Origin: Shimia thalassica
GTDB taxonomy: Bacteria > Pseudomonadota > Alphaproteobacteria > Rhodobacterales > Rhodobacteraceae
Assembly: GCF_001458215.1 (NCBI RefSeq)
Contig: NZ_CYTW01000005.1
Span: 124,001 to 188,000 of the forward strand
DNA: 64,000 nt
Reading direction: 5' to 3'
The notes beneath the pieces were generated by a model. That model saw nothing but the letters and a program-made list of their open reading frames with translations. It did no database searches and was not told the origin of the DNA. Within the stretch, counting starts at the first letter, position 1. Each line of letters begins with the position of its first letter. A program made the translations under genes and the position numbers. This document shows positions 59,801 through 64,000 of this stretch, one piece after another.

Positions 59801-60730
59801 ATGTCCCTTTCGGCATTCACACAGCCCGGTTCCTTTTGGCGCGGCAACCTGCACACCCATTCCAACCTGTCAGACGGGTGCCTTGATCCCGCCGAGGTAT
59901 GTCGCCGGTACAAGGACGAGGGCTATGATTTTATCGCGCTCACAGACCATTTTATCGGCATCTACAAGTATCCTCTTCTGGATACGTCAGAGTTTAGAAG
60001 CGAAGGGTTCACGACCCTGTTGGGCGCCGAGCTACACTCCGGCGCGATGGAAAACGGCGAGCTGTGGCATATTCTGGCCGTGGGGCTGCCCGCTGATTTT
60101 GCGCCGTCCAATTCTCCGGCCTTCGTGCCGGTCGACGATCAGGAAACCGGCCCCGAGATCGCGGCCCGCGCCCGCGATGCAGGCGCCTTTATCACGGTTG
60201 CGCACCCGCACTGGTCCGGTATGACGCTGGCAGATGCCCGATCCATCACAGCGGCCCATGCGGTTGAGATTTACAACCACGGTAGCGAGATGGGATGCGA
60301 TCGCGGCGGGGGCGCGCATGTGCTTGACCTCTTGTTGTCCGAAGGGCGCGATCTGACGTTGATCGCCACCGACGACGCCCATTTCACGGAACCTGACCAT
60401 TTTGGCGGCTGGGTGATGGTCAAAGCCCCGGAAAATGATCCCGACGCTTTGCTTGATGCGTTGAAAAACGGGGCATTCTACAGCACCCAAGGGCCGGAAC
60501 TGCGCAATCTTACGGTGGATAAAAAAGCAGTGCATGTTGACTGCACCTCGGCGGTGTCGGTCATTGTGCAAGGTCACGGAAGTGGCGCCCGTGCCGTGCA
60601 TGGGCATTCGATGACTCGGGCCTCTGTGCCATTGGACCGGTTCTACAATTCGCCCTGGTTGCGGGTGACTGTGCTGGATGCGTCGGGAAAACGCGCATGG
60701 AGCAATCCGTTCCCCAACCCGTCTTTCTGA
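59801..60730 (+). CDS. PHP-domain metal-dependent phosphoesterase
   Basis: A 309-residue protein with all four PHP motifs: NLHTHSNLSDG, ALTDHFIGI, GAELHSGAMENGELWHIL and VAHPHWSG, plus TDDAHFTEPD near residue 195, giving a three-metal phosphoesterase site. The C-terminal ~70 residues (after FYSTQGPEL) form a beta-rich extension with VIVQGHGSGARAVHGHSM, seen in stand-alone PHP hydrolases. No signal peptide. GGAG lies before ATG 59801. Substrate unknown; nucleotides and phosphosugars are typical for this family. Confidence 0.85.
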   Translation: MSLSAFTQPGSFWRGNLHTHSNLSDGCLDPAEVCRRYKDEGYDFIALTDHFIGIYKYPLLDTSEFRSEGFTTLLGAELHSGAMENGELWHILAVGLPADFAPSNSPAFVPVDDQETGPEIAARARDAGAFITVAHPHWSGMTLADARSITAAHAVEIYNHGSEMGCDRGGGAHVLDLLLSEGRDLTLIATDDAHFTEPDHFGGWVMVKAPENDPDALLDALKNGAFYSTQGPELRNLTVDKKAVHVDCTSAVSVIVQGHGSGARAVHGHSMTRASVPLDRFYNSPWLRVTVLDASGKRAWSNPFPNPSF

Positions 60731-60752
60731 TCGGAACATGACGGTGATCAAG

Positions 60753-60779
60753 GTGAGGCTCAGCCGTGCTCGGCCTCAC
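60753..60779 (+). terminator. Hairpin between convergent PHP and GntR genes
   Basis: GTGAGGC (60753-60759) and GCCTCAC (60773-60779) with an inner AGC/GCT pairing, followed by TTT. It overlaps the end of the GntR gene. A possible shared terminator; the T-run is short. Confidence 0.35.
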
Positions 60780-61449
60780 TTTGAGACAGCAGGTGTTCTG
60801 CAATGTGGGTCGCATCATCCAGATGGCGCGCAATGGCGTCTCGGGCCGCTTCGGCATCGCCCGAGACGATGGCATCACAAATGGCCTGCATGTGCACGGG
60901 GCCGGGCTGGGCGCGGTCATTGGTGGACAGGGTCATCATGCGCAGCCGGCTGATGCGGCCGTTCAGGCGCTGCACGACTTCCCAGGCAATGGAATGTCCG
61001 GCACCTTCAAAGATGACCTGATAAAACTCGGATGTGGCCGAAAACAAGGCCCCCGGGGCGTCGGTCGCAAGCGTGCCTTTCAGGTTCTGCAATGCGGCCT
61101 GCAACCGGTCTTTTAAGTCGGGCGTCATGTTGCGCGCGCAGGTCATCGCTGCCGCGGTTTCAAGCATGCGTCGAATGTCATAAATCTGGCGGGCATCGTC
61201 CCAGCTCATCTGCGCGACAATCGGGCCTTTGCCGGGCAGGATATCCACCAAACCCTCTGCTTCCAGATACCGGATGGTTTCGCGCACGACGGTGCGGCTC
61301 ACCCCGAGCTGGTCGCACAAGGGGCGTTCAACCAGACGTTCGCCGGGCTTGAAATGTCCGGCAATAATCGCCTCGCGCATTTGATCCTGCACGATATCCC
61401 GCAAGGTTTGTGGCGGCTTTTGGATTCTATTCAGACCAGATGTGTTCAT
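60760..61449 (-). CDS. GntR-family regulator (FCD type)
   Basis: A 229-residue regulator: winged helix-turn-helix (about residues 12-75; IAGHFKPGERLVERPLCDQL, GVSRTVVRETIRYLEAEGLV) and helical FCD domain with metal/ligand residues (DIRRMLETAAAM, FYQVIFEGAGHSI, HMQAICDAIVSGD). ATG 61449 follows GGAAGAG; the frame to 61539 runs over the operator and is not used. It is divergent from the DUF1185 operon, with a perfect palindrome between them. Confidence 0.9.
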   Translation of the reverse strand: MNTSGLNRIQKPPQTLRDIVQDQMREAIIAGHFKPGERLVERPLCDQLGVSRTVVRETIRYLEAEGLVDILPGKGPIVAQMSWDDARQIYDIRRMLETAAAMTCARNMTPDLKDRLQAALQNLKGTLATDAPGALFSATSEFYQVIFEGAGHSIAWEVVQRLNGRISRLRMMTLSTNDRAQPGPVHMQAICDAIVSGDAEAARDAIARHLDDATHIAEHLLSQSEAEHG

Positions 61450-61505
61450 AACTCTTCCGATAACAGCCCACCCGGTTTCGAACAAGCGTGATTGACATTC
61501 CGTAT

Positions 61506-61519
61506 TATGGTATACCATA
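61506..61519. promoter_or_regulatory. GntR operator candidate
   Basis: TATGGTATACCATA is a perfect 14-bp palindrome with the TGGTATACCA core common to FCD-type GntR operators. It lies 57 bases from the gntR start and 40 bases before the DUF1185 gene, suited to control of both. Confidence 0.7.
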
Positions 61520-61558
61520 TTATATTCAATTGGAATCACAACTCAGACAGGTGCCGCA

Positions 61559-62161
61559 ATGCCCGCCGAAATTCGCAAAACTCTGTTGCATATCGAAGAA
61601 ACACTTATCGAAGGCGGCAAGGTCGCGCCGGTGCCTCTCAAAATGATTGCAGCGGTGGCCGTGATCAAAAACCCTTGGGCGGGGCAGGGCTTTGTCGAAG
61701 ACCTGAAGCCCGCCATTCATGACTGCGCCCCCGGTCTGGGCGAGATGCTGACGGGTATGATCCTTGACGCCGCCGGTGGCGGTGATGCGGTCGAAGGGTA
61801 TGGAAAGTCGGGCATCGTGGGTGTCAACGGCGAGGTCGAGCACGCATCGGCCCTGATCCACACGCTGCGGTTTGGCAATCACTACCGCGAGGCCGTGGGC
61901 GCAAAATCCTATCTGGCCTTTACCAACACGCGCGGGCCGGCCAATGCGCCGCTTCAAATTCCACTCATGGACAAAAACGACGGTGGGCGCCGCAGCCACT
62001 ATTTGACAATCCAGTTGTCAGTTGCTGATGCTCCGGGTCCGGACGAGATCGTCATTGCACTGGGCGCGTCAATTGGCGGGCGACCTCATCACCGGATTGG
62101 TGATCGCTATCAGGACCTCAAGGAGTTGGGCCATGACGTCGACAACCCTGCAGCTGTCTGA
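61559..62161 (+). CDS. DUF1185 ('amino acid synthesis') family protein
   Basis: A 200-residue soluble protein. The pattern LHIEETLIEGGKVAPVPLKM, AAVAVIKNPWAGQGFVEDL and VGVNGEVEHASALIHTLRFG matches the DUF1185 family, whose biochemical role is not established. It is the first gene of a GntR-controlled operon; its 3' end overlaps the hydrolase gene by 29 bases. Conserved His and Glu (GEVEHASALIH) suggest an enzyme, but I cannot assign a reaction. Confidence 0.8.
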   Translation: MPAEIRKTLLHIEETLIEGGKVAPVPLKMIAAVAVIKNPWAGQGFVEDLKPAIHDCAPGLGEMLTGMILDAAGGGDAVEGYGKSGIVGVNGEVEHASALIHTLRFGNHYREAVGAKSYLAFTNTRGPANAPLQIPLMDKNDGGRRSHYLTIQLSVADAPGPDEIVIALGASIGGRPHHRIGDRYQDLKELGHDVDNPAAV

Positions 62162-62945
62162 CCCCTACGGTCAAGTCACTTATCGTGACGTTGGGCAGGG
62201 CGATCCGCTGGTGCTTATCCATGGCGTCGGGATGCAATCCGCCGCGTGGGATCCTCAGATTGCGGCATTGTCGGCACAGTGTCGCGTGATCGCCTTGGAC
62301 ATGCCCGGCCACGGGCAAAGCGCGCCCTTGTCCGGAACGCCGGCCTTGCCGGATTATGTGAATTGGTTGCATGCTGTCTTGTCGGCGTTGGAATTGCGAT
62401 CAGTCTCTCTTGCGGGGCATTCGATGGGGGCGTTGATCGCGGGTGGATACACCGTGACCCATCCGGAAAATGTCGCGCGTGTTGCGCTTTTGAATGGTGT
62501 GTTTCGCCGCAGTTCCGCCGCCCGAGAGGCGGTTGTGGCACGTGCCGAAGATATCCGAAACGGGCGGTTTGATCTGGAAACGCCGTTGAAACGCTGGTTT
62601 GGCACATCTGAGACAGACAAGGCCGCCAGCAATCTGGTTTCGGGCTGGCTGTCGTCGGTCGACCTCAAGGGATATGGCGACGCCTATGCCGCCTTTGCCG
62701 AAGGGGATGCAACCTATGCCGACGGGTTTCGCGATATCGCTTGTCCCTTGCTGGCTCTGACGGGGGGCGAAGATCCGAATTCTACACCTGACATGGCAAA
62801 AGCCATGGCAAGTGACGCGCCTGTGGGCCACGCTTTGATCATTGAGGGGGCGCGTCACATGGTGAACATGACGGCCCCTGGACAGGTCAACGTCGCATTG
62901 GCGCATTGGCTGGCATCTCCGGTGGAAGAAAGGAAAATGGCATGA
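62133..62945 (+). CDS. Alpha/beta hydrolase
   Basis: A 270-residue alpha/beta-hydrolase. Nucleophile elbow GHSMGA (Ser), oxyanion region LIHGVGMQSAAWD, acid Asp in LTGGEDPNSTPD, and His in EGARHMVNM make a full catalytic triad. ATG 62133 has AAGGAG upstream within the DUF1185 gene. Overlaps the flavin reductase gene by four bases. In an operon with a flavin-dependent monooxygenase it probably hydrolyses the oxygenated product, e.g. an ester, lactone or C-C bond. Confidence 0.88.
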   Translation: MTSTTLQLSDPYGQVTYRDVGQGDPLVLIHGVGMQSAAWDPQIAALSAQCRVIALDMPGHGQSAPLSGTPALPDYVNWLHAVLSALELRSVSLAGHSMGALIAGGYTVTHPENVARVALLNGVFRRSSAAREAVVARAEDIRNGRFDLETPLKRWFGTSETDKAASNLVSGWLSSVDLKGYGDAYAAFAEGDATYADGFRDIACPLLALTGGEDPNSTPDMAKAMASDAPVGHALIIEGARHMVNMTAPGQVNVALAHWLASPVEERKMA

Positions 62946-63862
62946 CCGACATTGATCCGCGCGCGCTGCGCAACGCCTTTGGGTCTTTCATGACCGGCGT
63001 CACGGTTGTGACCGCCCACGATACAAAAGGGGTGCCCATCGGGTTCACGGCCAATTCCTTTACGTCGGTATCGCTGGACCCGCCTTTGGTTCTGGTCTGC
63101 ATCGCCACGAGTTCTGGCAACTATGACGCGTTTTCTGCGGCTTCCGGATTTGCGGTCAACATCCTGTCCGAAAGTCAAAAAGACGTCTCCAATACCTTTG
63201 CCCGACCTGTTGACGACAGGTTCGCCGCCGTGGATTGGAAGGCAGGCCCACATGGCGCGCCGGTGTTCCAAGGTGTCTCGGCGTGGTTTGACTGTTCGAT
63301 GTTCAAACAGGTCGACGCAGGTGACCACCTGATCATGATTGGCAAGGTCGAGGCCTTTGAACACAACGCCCATCCGGGTCTTGGATATGCGAGCGGAGCT
63401 TACGTGACCCCCGCAGCCGAGGCCGAGGCACTGAGCAATGCAGCCAACCTGACGGTCTCAGCATTGATCGAGCAGGACGGGAAAATCCTTCTGGTGGATG
63501 ACGGGCAGGGGCAGTTGACCTTGCCAGACATCAAAGTTGGTAAAAAGGGGGCGTCCGTGGCCCTGTCCCGCTTGATCGAGACCAGCGGTGTCTTGGCCGA
63601 GCCCGGGTTTATCTATTCTGTTTATGAAGATGAAGCGCGCGAAAATCAGCACATCTCGTTTCATTGCCTGTCGCATGGTGGCACGCCTGCAAGCGGCGCT
63701 TTCACCGAATTGACAACGTCAACCTTGATGGACGTTGCCGATCCGGCGATGCGCATCATGCTTGAACGCTTTGCAGCGGAAAGCCGTATGGGCAATTTCG
63801 GGGTATACTTTGGTAATCAGATCAGCGGCAAAGTCCGTCCGATCGCGTCCGGGAGCACGTAA
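62942..63862 (+). CDS. Flavin reductase with C-terminal degenerate Nudix-like domain
   Basis: A 306-residue two-domain protein. Residues 1-155 are a flavin reductase of the HpaC/DIM6 type (LRNAFGSFMTGVTVVTA, GFTANSFTSVSLDPPLVLVC, FAVNILSESQ, GDHLIMIGKVEAF). Residues 169-300 look like a Nudix fold (VSALIEQDGKILLVDDGQG) but the Nudix box is degenerate: the stretch GKKGASVALSRLIETSGV lacks the REUXEE glutamates. It should supply reduced flavin to the luciferase-like monooxygenase encoded just downstream. The extra domain may sense or bind a nucleotide. Confidence 0.85.
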   Translation: MTDIDPRALRNAFGSFMTGVTVVTAHDTKGVPIGFTANSFTSVSLDPPLVLVCIATSSGNYDAFSAASGFAVNILSESQKDVSNTFARPVDDRFAAVDWKAGPHGAPVFQGVSAWFDCSMFKQVDAGDHLIMIGKVEAFEHNAHPGLGYASGAYVTPAAEAEALSNAANLTVSALIEQDGKILLVDDGQGQLTLPDIKVGKKGASVALSRLIETSGVLAEPGFIYSVYEDEARENQHISFHCLSHGGTPASGAFTELTTSTLMDVADPAMRIMLERFAAESRMGNFGVYFGNQISGKVRPIASGST

Positions 63863-63866
63863 AACC

Positions 63867-64000
63867 ATGAAATTCTCTTTGTTTGCTCACATGGAGCGAA
63901 TTTCGCCCGAAGAAGATCAAAAGCAGCTCTATGAAGAGTTCGTCGCGCTGTGCAAAATCGCCGATGAAGGGGGCATGCATGCCGTTTGGACCGGCGAGCA
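63867..64000 (+). CDS. Luciferase-like monooxygenase (5' part; runs off the window)
   Basis: An ATG at 63867, four bases after the flavin reductase stop, opens a frame that continues to the end of the window. The visible 44 residues read MKFSLFAHMERISPEED and later YEEFVALCKIADEGGMHAVW followed by TGEH, the N-terminal strand and helix of the bacterial luciferase / flavin-dependent alkanal monooxygenase fold. Directly after a flavin reductase, this is the oxygenase half of a two-component system. Only the beginning is seen, so the subgroup cannot be named. Confidence 0.75.
   Translation, partial: MKFSLFAHMERISPEEDQKQLYEEFVALCKIADEGGMHAVWTGE

Noticed and set aside
61450-61539. N-terminal extension of the second GntR gene
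   Set aside because: It would translate through the TATGGTATACCATA palindrome; ATG 61449 with GGAAGAG upstream is sufficient.
1-64000. tRNA, rRNA, CRISPR arrays, insertion sequences, prophage or attachment sites
   Set aside because: I looked through the intergenic regions for cloverleaf-like sequences, regularly spaced repeats, transposase or integrase frames and flanking direct repeats and found none.

Overview
The window reads as a chromosome segment of a marine alphaproteobacterium of the Rhodobacteraceae (Roseobacter group). The evidence is moderately high GC, dense operons with ATGA/TGATG overlaps, a polyol cluster with the gene content of Rhodobacter smoEFGKS-mtlK, an Entner-Doudoroff operon, TRAP transport, and many small catabolic clusters each next to its own regulator. 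I see no rRNA, tRNA, CRISPR array, insertion sequence or phage gene.

Layout. 1-10.1 kb: tail of an unidentified membrane protein; a GABA / guanidino-acid block (agmatinase/guanidinobutyrase-like ureohydrolase, gabD, gabT, divergent XRE-cupin regulator); a PLP lyase/decarboxylase with a DUF819 membrane protein; an FAD dehydrogenase divergent from a TetR regulator across a 16-bp operator-like palindrome. 10.2-16.9 kb: a LysR regulator divergent from a five-gene operon of unknown purpose (aldehyde dehydrogenase, a peptidase-M19 homologue that has lost metal ligands, a 555-aa unknown protein, a DUF3726 protein, an Ldh2-type dehydrogenase), closed by a clear terminator. 16.9-18.9 kb: an EF-G-2-like GTPase.

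19.1-29.2 kb: a catabolic cluster for an unknown substrate: DRE-TIM lyase/synthase, FCD-type GntR regulator, GST, malonyl-CoA decarboxylase, YciI-like protein, RutE-like nitroreductase, OsmC protein, a three-part TRAP transporter and an intradiol dioxygenase. Three copies of an ATATCGAT palindrome lie in its two divergent promoter regions and probably mark one regulon.

29.2-45 kb: sugar-alcohol use. A ROK regulator and PfkB (fructo)kinase lead into gap-zwf-pgl-edd-eda on the plus strand. These converge on the minus-strand smoEFGK-smoS-mtlK operon (mannitol/sorbitol uptake and oxidation to fructose) with its LacI regulator. The pathway implied is polyol to fructose to fructose-6-phosphate, an isomerase encoded elsewhere, then glucose-6-phosphate to KDPG to pyruvate plus glyceraldehyde-3-phosphate. 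Three separate operator-like palindromes can be read directly. A small outer-membrane beta-barrel gene follows.

46.2-53.6 kb: a complete, tightly overlapping A/V-type ATPase operon (B-D-I-K-E-DUF2764-like-A). This is unusual in an alphaproteobacterium, is a circular permutation of the known bacterial 'alternative' V-ATPase order, and lacks recognisable C, F and G/H subunits. 53.7-59.1 kb: a polyamine-type ABC transporter (Tat-exported binding protein, ATPase, two permeases), one permease with about 200 extra residues, plus a co-transcribed unknown protein. 59.2-64 kb: a TPR protein, a PHP-domain phosphoesterase, and a GntR-controlled operon (DUF1185, alpha/beta hydrolase, flavin reductase fused to a degenerate Nudix-like domain, luciferase-like monooxygenase) that runs off the end of the window.

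All functions are inferred from sequence motifs, family resemblance and gene order; nothing was searched or computed.
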